64,000 bases of DNA from Bacteroidota bacterium. GTDB lineage: Bacteria; Bacteroidota; Bacteroidia; Flavobacteriales; Flavobacteriaceae. The position numbers and the translations under genes are program-made. The notes beneath the pieces were generated by a model. That model had not been told where the DNA came from. It saw only the letters and a list, made by a program, of their open reading frames with translations, and did no database searches. Shown here in pieces: positions 55,704 to 64,000 of the stretch. The stretch is taken from assembly GCA_022562895.1 (NCBI GenBank), contig JADFOK010000006.1:1-64000 (forward strand), written 5' to 3'. Every line of letters begins with the position of its first letter. Position 1 is the first letter of the stretch.

Positions 55704-55934
55704 ATGGAATCCTTCAAGAATAAATTTGAAAATACTGAAATTACTGTTACTTTTTCACCTCAGAAGTGTATTCACTCAGAAAAATGTGCTCAAGGTCTTT
55801 CGGAAGTATTTAAAACGGCCGTAATCCCATGGATAGACCTAGACGGTGCAAAATCCAGTAAAATCGTTTCACAAATAAAGAAATGTCCTTCAGGAGCTCT
55901 TAAATTTAGTTATAATCACGAACTGGCTTTTTAA
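55704..55934 (+). CDS. Small (4Fe-4S) mono-cluster protein, Fer4_19 type
   Basis: A 76-residue cytosolic protein. The motif CIHSEKC followed later by KKCPSGAL is the divergent ferredoxin-like fold of Fer4_19 (Cys, His, Cys, Cys as ligands). Related proteins pair with a CDGSH or GNAT domain and may serve in redox sensing or electron transfer. I use the ATG at 55704; the ORF could extend to 55641 with an AT-rich N-terminus that lacks family likeness. Confidence 0.8.
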   Translation: MESFKNKFENTEITVTFSPQKCIHSEKCAQGLSEVFKTAVIPWIDLDGAKSSKIVSQIKKCPSGALKFSYNHELAF

Positions 55935-56001
55935 AAAAAATAATCATATATTTTTTTTGTGATTAACACACAATTTATGGTTAAGTAAACAATTACTATA
56001 C

Positions 56002-56009
56002 TAACTTTG
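56002..56009 (+). promoter_or_regulatory. -7 box (TAACTTTG)
   Basis: TAACTTTG ends 5 bp before the ATG at 56015; a nearly leaderless transcript. Confidence 0.45.
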
Positions 56010-56014
56010 TAACC

Positions 56015-56587
56015 ATGAAAAATATAAAATTCTGTTTTATTTTTTTATTAACAGGTACTCTTTCTATAATTGCACAGGACAATACTATTAAAGATCAATT
56101 TGTAGATGTAATAGATAAATCTAATAGTTACGAAGAGTATAAAGTTATTAAAAGAGTTAAATTAGCTGCACTTCGGAAAAATATTTTGGATACTGTTGCT
56201 TTATTAAAACAAAATATTGAAACCACAACTACACAAATAGAGCTACAAAAGAATAACATTGCATCCCTCAACCAGGAATTGAAAGTTACTCAAGAGAATC
56301 TTACTTTATCCAAGGAAAAGGAGAATAGTATTGAACTCTTTGGTTTTACAACTACTAAATCTACTTATAATACTATAATGTGGTTTATAATAGGGTTTTT
56401 ATTAGTAGCATTAGGATATTTGTTTTTAAAATATAAAAACAGCTATTCCGTAACCAAGGCATCCGAAATTAAATTATTAGAAATCGAAGAAGAATTTGAA
56501 ACCCATAGACAAAAAAATCTCGAAAGTGAACAACTACTCCGAAGAAAACTTCAGGATGAGATCAATATTAGTAAAAAGCCTAAATAA
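56015..56587 (+). CDS. Secreted/membrane coiled-coil protein, unknown
   Basis: A 190-residue envelope protein: signal peptide to ~20 (SIIAQ), then a coiled coil (~55-105: QNIETTTTQIELQKNNIASL, LKVTQENLTLSKEKE), one helix (~121-140), and a cytoplasmic charged tail (~145-190). It may be anchored with the coiled coil in the periplasm. Flavobacterial homologues are sometimes called tRNA (guanine-N1)-methyltransferase; nothing here supports this. Unknown role. Confidence 0.7.
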   Translation: MKNIKFCFIFLLTGTLSIIAQDNTIKDQFVDVIDKSNSYEEYKVIKRVKLAALRKNILDTVALLKQNIETTTTQIELQKNNIASLNQELKVTQENLTLSKEKENSIELFGFTTTKSTYNTIMWFIIGFLLVALGYLFLKYKNSYSVTKASEIKLLEIEEEFETHRQKNLESEQLLRRKLQDEINISKKPK

Positions 56588-56617
56588 ATTAAAAGTGGTA
56601 CACAGGAATTCTAAAAA

Positions 56618-57931
56618 TTAAGATTCCAATCTTGTTATCTTAGCACCTATAGCCCGAAGACGATTATCTATATTTTCATACCCTCTATCTATCTGTTCAA
56701 TATTGTGAATCAAACTAGTACCTTCAGCAGATAAAGCGGCTATCAAAAGTGAAATTCCGGCACGTATATCAGGCGAAACCATAGTCATAGCTTTTAAAGG
56801 AGATTTAAAATTAAGGCCGATAACGGTAGCTCGGTGAGGGTCACATAAAATAATTTTAGCTCCCATATCAATAAGTTTATCAACAAAGAATAAACGGCTT
56901 TCAAACATTTTTTGATGTACCAGAACACTTCCTTTTGCCTGAGTGGCTATAACCAAAACAATACTTAATAAATCTGGTGTAAAACCGGGCCAGGTAGCAT
57001 CCGATACAGTAAGTATAGAACCATCAATATACTCTTGAATTTCATACTCATCCTGTGAAGGAATAAAAATATCATCCCCTTTTTTTTCTATGATTATCCC
57101 TAGTTTTCTAAAAGTATCGGGAATAAGCCCCAAATTATCCCAGCTTACATCTTTTATCGTTATTTCACTTCGGGTCATAGCTGCTAAACCAATCCAACTA
57201 CCAATTTCAATCATATCCGGTAAAACACGGTGTGTACAACCAGTTAAGCTTTCTACTCCTTCTATAGTAAGTAAGTTGGAAGCTACACCTTTTATTTTGG
57301 CTCCCATTGAATTAAGCATTTTACATAATTGCTGTAAATAAGGTTCACAAGCTGCATTATATATAGTAGTAGTTCCTTTTGCAAGGACAGCTGCCATAAC
57401 TATATTTGCAGTACCTGTAACAGAGGCTTGGTCTAATAAAATAAATGAACCCGTAAGACCGTTTGGAGCTTCTACACTATAGACACTTTTATTCTGGTTA
57501 TACTGAAAGGTTGCACCTAGACGAATAAAACCCTCAAAATGGGTGTCTAGCCTTCTTCTTCCTATTTTATCACCTCCCGGACGATGAATGTATGCTTTTC
57601 CAAATCGTGTAAGCAATGGACCTAAAATCATTATTGACCCTCGAAGAGAATTACCTTCTTGTTTAAATAAATCAGATTCAAGATAGGAGAACCTTACTTG
57701 ATCTGCTAAAAATGAAAATTTTCCCTTACTTAATTTTTGTGTTTTTACCCCTAAATTCCCAATAATTTCAATGAGCTTATTAACATCCCGGATATCCGGG
57801 ATGTTCTCTATGATCACCTCTTCAGAAGTCAATAAAACAGCACTAATAATTTGAAGTGCTTCATTTTTAGCGCCCTGAGGGTAAATTTCACCTTTTAGCT
57901 TATGTCCACCTTCAATTTGAAAAGTTCCCAT
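56618..57931 (-). CDS. murA: UDP-GlcNAc 1-carboxyvinyltransferase, Asp-type
   Basis: First committed step of peptidoglycan synthesis: enolpyruvyl transfer from PEP to UDP-GlcNAc. 437 residues, complete. Start GGHKLKGEIYPQGAKNEAL; the catalytic loop is HRPGGDKIGRRRLDTHFEGF. Where most bacteria have Cys (the fosfomycin target), here it is Asp121, as in mycobacteria and chlamydiae. Such enzymes are active but not alkylated by fosfomycin. It is followed 19 bp upstream by DUF4290 on the same strand, which is likely its operon partner. Confidence 0.93.
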   Translation of the reverse strand: MGTFQIEGGHKLKGEIYPQGAKNEALQIISAVLLTSEEVIIENIPDIRDVNKLIEIIGNLGVKTQKLSKGKFSFLADQVRFSYLESDLFKQEGNSLRGSIMILGPLLTRFGKAYIHRPGGDKIGRRRLDTHFEGFIRLGATFQYNQNKSVYSVEAPNGLTGSFILLDQASVTGTANIVMAAVLAKGTTTIYNAACEPYLQQLCKMLNSMGAKIKGVASNLLTIEGVESLTGCTHRVLPDMIEIGSWIGLAAMTRSEITIKDVSWDNLGLIPDTFRKLGIIIEKKGDDIFIPSQDEYEIQEYIDGSILTVSDATWPGFTPDLLSIVLVIATQAKGSVLVHQKMFESRLFFVDKLIDMGAKIILCDPHRATVIGLNFKSPLKAMTMVSPDIRAGISLLIAALSAEGTSLIHNIEQIDRGYENIDNRLRAIGAKITRLES

Positions 57932-57950
57932 AGGTTTTTACAAAATAGAT

Positions 57951-58595
57951 TTAGTAACGCTTACGGTTGCGGTTGCTTTTAGAACTCTTATAATTTTTAT
58001 AAATTTTCTTTGTATAATGCTTTTTAATCTTTAGTAAATTCTGTGAATCAGATAACTCCTCATTGCTATTACGAAGATCTATTTTACTTTCTGAAAGTTC
58101 AAACAAATGATTAAATATTACTTCATCATCAACGGTATCTTTATTCCAATTTAAAAAACATTTTTTCATATGGTTTGCTATAGAAAATATCAAACCTTCT
58201 TTCTTATCCCCCTCTTCCCACTTATTAGCAACATCTATCATTCGCTTTATATTGTTTCCGTAAAACCGATATTTAGGATAATTTTGGGGATACTCTAAAG
58301 AAACAGTTCCTTTCTTTAAATCTTCAATTGTAGGTTTCTCGAATGGCGAATCTACATCCAATTTAAAGTCAGAAATAATAAATAATTGATCCCAAAGTTT
58401 ATGTTGAAAATCTGGTACATCACGTAAATGAGGGTTTAAGTTGCCCATCACTGCAATAATACTTTTAACGCATTTATTACGTTCATCTTTATCTTCTATT
58501 AAAATGGCGTGGTCTACCATTTTTTGTATGTGTCGGCCATATTCTGGTATAATAAGATGTGGTCGTTCTGTGTTGTAATCTATTTCAGTTATCAA
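57951..58595 (-). CDS. DUF4290 family protein
   Basis: A 214-residue cytosolic protein of a Bacteroidota-specific family. N-terminal IDYNTERPHLIIPEYGRHIQ and the HLRDVPDFQHKLWDQLF block are typical. The C-terminal ~25 residues are Lys/Arg/Ser-rich (KSSKSNRNRKRY). Ordered first in a minus-strand pair with murA, 19 bp apart. The function is unknown; the constant link to murA hints at a cell-wall role. Confidence 0.88.
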   Translation of the reverse strand: MITEIDYNTERPHLIIPEYGRHIQKMVDHAILIEDKDERNKCVKSIIAVMGNLNPHLRDVPDFQHKLWDQLFIISDFKLDVDSPFEKPTIEDLKKGTVSLEYPQNYPKYRFYGNNIKRMIDVANKWEEGDKKEGLIFSIANHMKKCFLNWNKDTVDDEVIFNHLFELSESKIDLRNSNEELSDSQNLLKIKKHYTKKIYKNYKSSKSNRNRKRY

Positions 58596-58707
58596 AATAT
58601 TATGGATAATGTTGAGGTCTTATCTACGTTATTTTTAATCTATATGTAGCCTTGACCAGACAACAGGTTTTTATTATTGAAGTAATTCGGTTTGCAAAAT
58701 ACTAATT

Positions 58708-59004
58708 TTAAAAAGAAATAACTCCCTCTACATTGGAAACTTCCTGATATATATTTATAATAGCTTCAGCCGAGTCCATAGTAACCTTTATTGAAATACT
58801 GGTATAAGTACCTTTTGAAGAGTCACGAGTGGTAATTATTGCATTTGTATTCTTAAAAAGTGACTCAATTTTTTCTATTTTTTCTGCACTTGTTGGAACT
58901 ATAAACTTATACAGATATAATGATGGCCAGGAGTTATTAAGCTCAAGTTGTTTTTTTAATCGCTTATAAAACTCCGAGGTATCTTTTTTTCGTTCCATTT
59001 GCAT
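58708..59004 (-). CDS. DUF493 family protein
   Basis: A 98-residue protein with the DUF493/YbeD-like ferredoxin-like fold: NSWPSLYLYKFIVPTSAEKI, TRDSSKGTYTSISIKVTMDS and IYQEVSNVEGVIS. YbeD relatives resemble ACT domains and may be regulatory. ATG at 59004; the third residue is also Met. Own -7 box upstream; divergent from the ATPase at 59079. Confidence 0.85.
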   Translation of the reverse strand: MQMERKKDTSEFYKRLKKQLELNNSWPSLYLYKFIVPTSAEKIEKIESLFKNTNAIITTRDSSKGTYTSISIKVTMDSAEAIINIYQEVSNVEGVISF

Positions 59005-59018
59005 TGAGTAATGGTTTG

Positions 59019-59026
59019 CAAAGATA
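59019..59026 (-). promoter_or_regulatory. -7 box (TATCTTTG on minus) for DUF493
   Basis: CAAAGATA on the plus strand, 14 bp before the ATG. Confidence 0.5.
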
Positions 59027-59078
59027 CAGTTTCACTATCAATATTAATTTACGTTCTTTGTATAAATTCTAACGATTA

Positions 59079-59621
59079 ATGCCAAAAAAAATTGTCATTA
59101 CCGGCGGCCCTGGCTCGGGAAAAACCACTTTAATAAACTATCTGAAAGAACAAGGATTCCTATGTCAGCCTGAAATCTCAAGAGATATAACTATTGAAGC
59201 CCAAAATAATGGAATTGAACAATTTTTTATGGAAAACCCTCTTCTCTTTAGTGAAAAACTACTTGAAGGCAGATTGAAACAATTTATAGAATCTGAAAAG
59301 TTTGAAAAGACCTATATTTTTTTTGATCGTGGATTACCCGATGTTACAGCATATTTGGATTATATCAATTCTCAATATCCAGATCATTTTTTAGAAACTT
59401 GTAATTCATATCGCTATGATACTGTTTTTTTATTACCCCCTTGGAAAGATATTTACAAGCAAGATAATGAACGTTATGAATCGTTTAATGAAGCAGTAAT
59501 TATTTACAATTACTTATTAAAAGGCTACCAAAATTATGGATATGGGGTTATTAAAATCCCATTGGAAAGTATCGAAAACCGATCAAAATTTATTTTAAAA
59601 AAACTAACTTCTTTACATTGA
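59079..59621 (+). CDS. AAA_28-type P-loop ATPase/kinase-like
   Basis: A 180-residue cytosolic NTPase. Walker A GGPGSGKT at residues 8-15; the DRG in YIFFDRGLPDVTAYLDY is a Walker B-like acidic motif, and the fold resembles nucleotide/nicotinamide ribose kinases of AAA_28. Its exact substrate is unknown. Its TGA overlaps the TTG start of recQ (TTGA), so they are translationally coupled. Confidence 0.82.
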   Translation: MPKKIVITGGPGSGKTTLINYLKEQGFLCQPEISRDITIEAQNNGIEQFFMENPLLFSEKLLEGRLKQFIESEKFEKTYIFFDRGLPDVTAYLDYINSQYPDHFLETCNSYRYDTVFLLPPWKDIYKQDNERYESFNEAVIIYNYLLKGYQNYGYGVIKIPLESIENRSKFILKKLTSLH

Positions 59622-61516
59622 GTAATCCACTTCAAATTTTAGAATACTATTGGGGATTTTCTTTTTTTAAACCTATGCAAGAAGAGATTATTTCTTCCGT
59701 TTTAAAGAAAAAGGACACTGTTGCTTTGCTTCCGACCGGAGGTGGAAAAACTATTTGTTTTCAAGTCCCCGCAATAGTAAATAAAGGGATTTGCATTGTT
59801 GTTTCTCCGTTGGTAGCTTTAATGAACGATCAGGTTAGAGATTTAAAAAATCGCAGAATAAAAGCCTTGGCAATTGTGGGGGGAATTTCATTTAATGAAC
59901 TTAGTACACTCTTAGATAACGCTATTTATGGGGATTACAAATTTTTATACCTTTCTCCAGAACGTCTACGACAAGAAATAGTGCAAAATGCAATTCGTCA
60001 AATGAGTGTCAACCTTTTTGCTATCGATGAAGCGCATTGTATTTCGCAATGGGGAAATGATTTCAGACCCTCGTACAAACAAATTAATATTCTTAGGGTG
60101 TTGCATCCATTAGTTCCCATAATAGCATTAACAGCTACTGCAACTCCTGAGGTATTAACTGATACCATTGCACAATTAAAGTTGGAACTCCCCAACATCT
60201 TTAAAGAATCTTTTATAAGGGAAAACTTATCATATCGTGTCCAAAAGGAAGCGGATAAAATTTACAGAATTCAGCAATTATTAAAACATAATACGGGATC
60301 AGCAATTGTTTATGTTCGAAGCCGAAAATCTGCGGTAGAAGTAAGTAATCAATTAAATAGCTTGGGAATTACCAGTGCCTATTTTCACGGTGGAATTGAT
60401 TCAGAAGATAAACTAACTCGTTTGGAAGAATGGCGTAAAGGAACATATTCTGTGATGGTAGCTACAAATGCATTTGGAATGGGAATAGACCATCCCAATG
60501 TACGTTTTGTTATTCATATTCAAATACCTGAGAGTTTAGAAAGTTATTTTCAAGAGGCAGGGCGTGCTGGACGAGATGGAAAAAAGGCAATTGCTGTATT
60601 GCTATATAATGAATATGATAAAGTGTTGGTAAAAAAACAATTTGTAGATTCTCGTCCTACTGTAAAGGATTTAAAAATCTTGTATCGTAAGCTTAATAAT
60701 TACTTTCAAATATCATATGGAGAGGGTGAGTTTACAGAACATAGCTTCAGTTTTATCGATTTTTGTAAAACATACAAACTCAATTCATTACTTATTTACA
60801 ATGGTATTTCGGCTTTGGATAGATTAGGCATCATTCAACTTTCCAAGCAGTTTGGCAGGAAATCGATTCTTAAGTTTATTATTTCATCTGAAAAAATCCT
60901 TCTTTATTTCGAACAAAATATCTCAAGTTCGGTAATAGGTAAAACAATACTGCGATTGTATGGAGGAATATTTGATGCTCCTATCACTGTGAATCTAGAA
61001 TTAATAGCTTCAAAAACCGGTCAATCTATTTCTTCGATTATTAATTTATTACAAAAAATGGAGCGCGATAATGTTTTAGAATTAACGCTACACATTACGG
61101 ATGCTTCAATTACATTTTTAGTGCCGAGAGAGGATGATAAAACTATTAATAGCATATCAAAAGAAATTAGATCGTTAAACCAAAAAAAGGAAAAAGAAGT
61201 GTCCTTCGTTTTACAATACATTGAAAATACAAAGACATGTAAAAGCATTCAATTGGTTCAATATTTTGGTGAAAAAAATGCTGAACCTTGTGGTATATGT
61301 TCGGTTTGTAACCCACAACGAGCTACAATAAATAAAAAGGAGGCATTGCTTATTTCAGAAAAAATCATACAATTACTGAAAGAATCAGAAATGAATTCGC
61401 GTGAGATTTCAGAAAAACTTACTTTTACTGAAAATAATATCTTATCCGTTTTGCAATTATTGCTTGATGCGAATAAAATAAAATTCAATACAAAAAATCA
61501 ATATTGTCTTATATAA
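59618..61516 (+). CDS. recQ: ATP-dependent DNA helicase RecQ
   Basis: 3'-5' DNA helicase in recombination and fork repair. 632 residues, start TTG at 59618 overlapping the stop of the ATPase gene. Motifs: I PTGGGKT, II DEAH in AIDEAHCISQWGNDFRP, III LTATAT, VI QEAGRAGRDG. The RQC zinc site is reduced (CGICSVC at ~560 region) and the C-terminal HRDC is missing or short, as in RecQ of other Bacteroidota. Its stop overlaps the fmt ATG (TAATG). Confidence 0.92.
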   Translation: MSNPLQILEYYWGFSFFKPMQEEIISSVLKKKDTVALLPTGGGKTICFQVPAIVNKGICIVVSPLVALMNDQVRDLKNRRIKALAIVGGISFNELSTLLDNAIYGDYKFLYLSPERLRQEIVQNAIRQMSVNLFAIDEAHCISQWGNDFRPSYKQINILRVLHPLVPIIALTATATPEVLTDTIAQLKLELPNIFKESFIRENLSYRVQKEADKIYRIQQLLKHNTGSAIVYVRSRKSAVEVSNQLNSLGITSAYFHGGIDSEDKLTRLEEWRKGTYSVMVATNAFGMGIDHPNVRFVIHIQIPESLESYFQEAGRAGRDGKKAIAVLLYNEYDKVLVKKQFVDSRPTVKDLKILYRKLNNYFQISYGEGEFTEHSFSFIDFCKTYKLNSLLIYNGISALDRLGIIQLSKQFGRKSILKFIISSEKILLYFEQNISSSVIGKTILRLYGGIFDAPITVNLELIASKTGQSISSIINLLQKMERDNVLELTLHITDASITFLVPREDDKTINSISKEIRSLNQKKEKEVSFVLQYIENTKTCKSIQLVQYFGEKNAEPCGICSVCNPQRATINKKEALLISEKIIQLLKESEMNSREISEKLTFTENNILSVLQLLLDANKIKFNTKNQYCLI

Positions 61517-62463
61517 TGAGAGACTTACGGATTGTATTTATGGGAACACCGGATTTTGCTGTTGCTGTGTTACAAAAACTGGTTGAAGAAGGAAAAAATA
61601 TTGTTGGGGTAATTACATCACCAGATAAACCGTCAGGTAGGGGACGTAAAGTGAGACGGTCGCCAGTAAAAGAATATGCTTTATCTCAAAATTTACACTT
61701 ATTACAACCCAATAATTTAAAGAATGTGGAATTTTTAGAGGAACTAAAATATCTAAATGCCAATTTACAAATTATTGTCGCTTTTAGGATGCTTCCAAAA
61801 ATAGTTTGGGGTATGCCAAAATATGGCACTTTTAACTTACACGCTTCACTTCTACCTCAATATAGAGGTGCAGCACCTATTAATTGGGTACTCATAAATG
61901 GAGAATCAATAACTGGAGTTACTACATTTTTTATCGATGAAAAAATAGATACCGGAGAAACGATCCTTAAAAAGAAAGTTGATATAGCGACTAATGATAC
62001 CGCAGGGAGTCTTCATGACACTTTGGTGTTATTAGGCAGGGAGTTAGTATTAGAAACGATATTACTTATAGAACAGAATAAGGTAATCACATTTAAACAA
62101 CCCCAAGTTAATGATTTAAAAGAAGCGCCCAAACTCAATTCAGAAAACACAAAAATTATTTGGAATCAATCTGTTCAGATCATTTATAATTTTATCAGAG
62201 GACTTAATCCATATCCAACGGCATGGAGCATACTTTATAATAATAAAGATAAAATTAAAGTAAAAATATATGATTGTACTATTGAAATTAATAAGCATCC
62301 TCATCGATCTGGAACAATATTTACCACCAAAAAGGAATTAAAAATAGCTGCGACAAATGGTTATATATATATTAAGGTAATGCAACTTCCTGGAAAACAA
62401 AAAATGGAAGTAAAATCATTATTAAATGGGTATTCTTTTAGTAAAGATGCAAAAATGTTGTAA
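61516..62463 (+). CDS. fmt: Methionyl-tRNA formyltransferase
   Basis: Formylates the initiator Met-tRNA with 10-formyl-THF. 315 residues from the ATG at 61516, typical. Motifs: RIVFMGTPDFAVAVL at the start, NLHASLLPQYRGAAPINW (catalytic His/Asn region), FIDEKIDTGETI, and a C-terminal OB-fold domain. The ATG overlaps recQ's stop by one base. An upstream in-frame ATG at 61504 adds four residues and lies within recQ. Confidence 0.95.
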   Translation: MRDLRIVFMGTPDFAVAVLQKLVEEGKNIVGVITSPDKPSGRGRKVRRSPVKEYALSQNLHLLQPNNLKNVEFLEELKYLNANLQIIVAFRMLPKIVWGMPKYGTFNLHASLLPQYRGAAPINWVLINGESITGVTTFFIDEKIDTGETILKKKVDIATNDTAGSLHDTLVLLGRELVLETILLIEQNKVITFKQPQVNDLKEAPKLNSENTKIIWNQSVQIIYNFIRGLNPYPTAWSILYNNKDKIKVKIYDCTIEINKHPHRSGTIFTTKKELKIAATNGYIYIKVMQLPGKQKMEVKSLLNGYSFSKDAKML

Positions 62464-62565
62464 AGCCTTACTATCACTGATTTCATAAAAAAGGTGAAAA
62501 AGGAGTGTGTTTATTAACAAACGCTACAAGTTATCAACAATAAACGTGATTTAGCGTGCTATTAC

Positions 62566-62595
62566 TTGCGTGAACCGATATTCCTGTTAAATTTG
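62566..62595 (+). promoter_or_regulatory. Promoter TTG-N19-TAAATTTG for the HU gene
   Basis: TTG (62566-62568) and TAAATTTG (62588-62595) are 19 bp apart; the gene is expected to be highly expressed. The leader would be ~45 nt. Confidence 0.7.
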
Positions 62596-62647
62596 TAGAC
62601 TAATAAAATGAAGTTTAACCAACATTTTTAATTTTTAAACACAAATT

Positions 62648-62920
62648 ATGAACAAATCAGATTTAATTGATGGAATGGCAGCTGACGCTGGAGTCACAAA
62701 AGCTGCTGCAAAAAAAGCATTAGAGTCTTTCTTAAGTAACGTACAAGGATCTCTCAAAAAAGGAAACAGAGTATCTCTAGTAGGATTTGGTTCTTGGTCA
62801 GTAAAACGAAGAGCTGCAAGAGACGGAAGAAACCCACAAACTGGAGAAACAATTAGAATTCAAGCTAAAAATGTAATAAAATTTAAGGCCGGTTCAGATT
62901 TAAGTAGTAGTGTAAACTAA
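62648..62920 (+). CDS. hup: HU family DNA-binding protein
   Basis: A 90-residue nucleoid protein of the HU/IHF fold that binds and bends DNA as a dimer. N-terminal helices NKSDLIDGMAADAGVTKAAA, the signature KKGNRVSLVGFGSWSVKRRA, and the DNA-binding arm ARDGRNPQTGETI with the Pro that intercalates. Basic, no acidic tail, typical length. Strong promoter upstream, terminator downstream, so a monocistronic gene. Confidence 0.95.
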   Translation: MNKSDLIDGMAADAGVTKAAAKKALESFLSNVQGSLKKGNRVSLVGFGSWSVKRRAARDGRNPQTGETIRIQAKNVIKFKAGSDLSSSVN

Positions 62921-62945
62921 TTGTAAGAAAACATTTATTTTATGA

Positions 62946-62974
62946 AAGTCTCTCAATTTGAGAGGCTTTTTTTA
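62946..62974 (+). terminator. Rho-independent terminator after HU
   Basis: AAGTCTCTC pairs with GAGAGGCTT (5-nt loop AATTT, one G-T pair) and a T run, 25 bp after the stop. Confidence 0.88.
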
Positions 62975-63056
62975 TTTAATGCAAATTAATTACTAATGCA
63001 CTATGGTTGTTTATTAATAAATTAATTCTTAAATTCAATTATCTAAAATACAATAA

Positions 63057-63617
63057 ATGACTTCTCAAAAACCCACAAAAGGAGTATTACTAGTTGCTGA
63101 GCCCTCTATTATAGGAGATGTTTCTTTTAATAGAGCCGTAGTTTTATTAGCTGAATACAATGAGAACGGATCTGTTGGGTTTATTTTAAATAAGCCTTTA
63201 CAATATGAGCTTAAAGATTTTATCCCTGAAATAGATTCTTCCATTCCTGTATATAACGGGGGTCCTGTTGACCAGGACAACCTTTATTTTATTCATAGAA
63301 TCCCTGAATTAATTCCAGATAGTATTGAAATTTCAAATGGCATTTTTTGGGGAGGAGATTTTAATGAGATATTAAAATTACTTCAGGATGATAAATTAAA
63401 GGAAACTGAAATTCGTTTTTTTCTAGGTTATTCAGGATGGACCAATAATCAATTAGAGCAGGAATTACTAGTAAATAGTTGGGTGGTTGTTCCCAATAAA
63501 TATAAAAATGATATTATAGGAAAAACCAATATCAATTTCTGGAAAGAAAAAATGATAGAGTTTGGTGGTGATTATTTAATTTGGTCTAATGCCCCAGAAA
63601 ATCCAAATAATAATTAA
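63057..63617 (+). CDS. YqgE/AlgH family protein
   Basis: A 186-residue cytosolic protein of the UPF0301 (YqgE/AlgH) family. Start KPTKGVLLVAEPSIIGDVSF, then SVGFILNKPL, VYNGGPVDQDNLYFIHR, and the FLGYSGWTNNQLEQEL block. The function is unknown; AlgH in pseudomonads regulates alginate. It converges on the partial aminotransferase gene; their ends are 8 bp apart. Confidence 0.9.
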   Translation: MTSQKPTKGVLLVAEPSIIGDVSFNRAVVLLAEYNENGSVGFILNKPLQYELKDFIPEIDSSIPVYNGGPVDQDNLYFIHRIPELIPDSIEISNGIFWGGDFNEILKLLQDDKLKETEIRFFLGYSGWTNNQLEQELLVNSWVVVPNKYKNDIIGKTNINFWKEKMIEFGGDYLIWSNAPENPNNN

Positions 63618-63625
63618 GTTTTAAA

Positions 63626-64000
63626 TTAACTTATTCTAGCTTTTGCATTTAATTTTTGTAATAATTCTTTAGCTACAGTAATTGAAAATTCCTTTCTTCT
63701 ATATTTTGTAACTGGTTGTATTCCAACTATTACATTGGTAATAAATAACTCATCTGCTTTTAGAAGATCGAAGGACGATACCGAAGTTTCTTCAATAGTA
63801 TATTCTGGTAATTGCGTACAAATAGATATAATTTGCTTTCTAAGGATACCTTTTATACATCCGTCTTCTAAAGGAGGGGTTATTATCAATGAGCCTTTTA
63901 CTAAAAATATATTACCGTTAATTGCTTCTACAACTTGTTTCTTCTCATTAAGAAGTAAGCAATTGTTAAATTCATTCTCCTTTGCAAAAATACTCCCAAG
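63626..64000 (-). CDS. Class IV aminotransferase / ADC lyase-like, 5' partial
   Basis: The C-terminal ~124 residues of a fold type IV PLP enzyme; the start lies beyond 64000 on the minus strand. The frame stays open to the window end (reading LGSIFAKENEFNNCLLLN first), well past the ATG at 63889, so that ATG is internal. Motifs: NEKKQVVEAINGNIFLV, then TPPLEDGCIKGILRK, which bind PLP phosphate. Fits 4-amino-4-deoxychorismate lyase (PabC, for folate) or a branched-chain/D-amino acid aminotransferase; I cannot decide without the lysine half. Confidence 0.85.
   Translation of the reverse strand, partial: LGSIFAKENEFNNCLLLNEKKQVVEAINGNIFLVKGSLIITPPLEDGCIKGILRKQIISICTQLPEYTIEETSVSSFDLLKADELFITNVIVGIQPVTKYRRKEFSITVAKELLQKLNAKARIS

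Noticed and set aside
56015..56587. tRNA (guanine-N1)-methyltransferase
   Set aside because: The protein is a signal-peptide/coiled-coil/single-helix envelope protein without an S-adenosylmethionine knot fold.
62531..62539. TTATCAACA as a DnaA box / replication origin
   Set aside because: It has one mismatch to the consensus and stands alone upstream of the HU gene, with no cluster and no dnaA or AT-rich unwinding region.
63626..63889. Complete 87-residue gene at 63626-63889
   Set aside because: The frame is open to the window end and carries aminotransferase class IV motifs upstream of that ATG; it is a partial larger gene.
1..64000. CRISPR array, prophage, insertion sequence, tRNA or rRNA
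   Set aside because: No regularly spaced repeats, transposase or phage genes, or tRNA/rRNA-like sequence were seen on either strand.

Overview
The window is chromosome from a member of the Bacteroidota, almost certainly a marine or environmental Flavobacteriaceae species. The evidence is: AT-rich DNA; Bacteroidota-type promoters (TAnnTTTG, several with TTG 18-20 bp upstream) in front of many genes; almost no Shine-Dalgarno sequences before start codons; and family-typical genes (DUF5916, DUF4834, DUF4290, DUF2911, 7TMR-DISM/LuxR-like protein, fused CcsBA, YfhO, UbiA-type GGGP geranylgeranyltransferase, lipoproteins with relaxed lipoboxes). No rRNA, tRNA, CRISPR array, insertion sequence or prophage was seen. 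Most of the window is ordinary core genome.

Layout. 1-3643: end of a DUF5916 barrel protein, a LolD-like ABC ATPase and a TIGR02757 protein. 3790-9231: a lipoprotein, then a translationally coupled group (BatA/VWA protein, a dihydroorotase-like protein without its metal histidines, two small paralogous membrane proteins) and an esterase. 9228-14000: a membrane-anchored protein, an MBL hydrolase, a 483-aa conserved protein, peroxiredoxin Bcp and endonuclease III with face-to-face promoters, a 50-aa protein and an ECF sigma factor. 14253-18660: UvrA, a noncoding stretch with two sigma54-like promoters, and a secreted Tyr-rich/basic protein. 18661-24943: a minus-strand surface group (DUF4834, YfhO, glycosyltransferase), an outer-membrane protein and a GNAT-like protein. 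25060-34371: a cupin lipoprotein, an alpha-oxoamine synthase next to a cysteine-synthase-like enzyme (candidate sulfonolipid/capnine genes), an S9 peptidase, threonine aldolase and a zinc metalloprotease. 34462-42924: prfB with its programmed +1 frameshift, ArsC-like protein, a 55-aa membrane protein, FumC, a 7TM/HTH protein and CcsBA. 43056-50348: DUF2520, KdsC-like phosphatase, UbiA, Maf, then PIG-L deacetylase / 37-aa protein / Na+:solute symporter. 50580-55140: a lipoprotein sulfatase with a probable one-base frameshift in its signal peptide, a lipoprotein formylglycine-generating enzyme and DUF2911. 55704-64000: Fe-S protein, a coiled-coil membrane protein, MurA, DUF4290, DUF493, an AAA ATPase, RecQ, Fmt, HU, YqgE and a partial class IV aminotransferase.

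Several genes work together: the sulfatase and its maturase are neighbours and both carry lipoprotein signals; the two PLP enzymes at 25478-27921 could make cysteate and then 3-ketocapnine; Bcp and Nth both deal with oxidative damage and share one control region; prfB controls its own synthesis. The most unusual spots are the duplicated promoter-leader-terminator set without an ORF at 17133-17270, the dihydroorotase-like protein without catalytic ligands, a cysteine-free endonuclease III, the Asp-type MurA, and the frameshifted sulfatase signal peptide.
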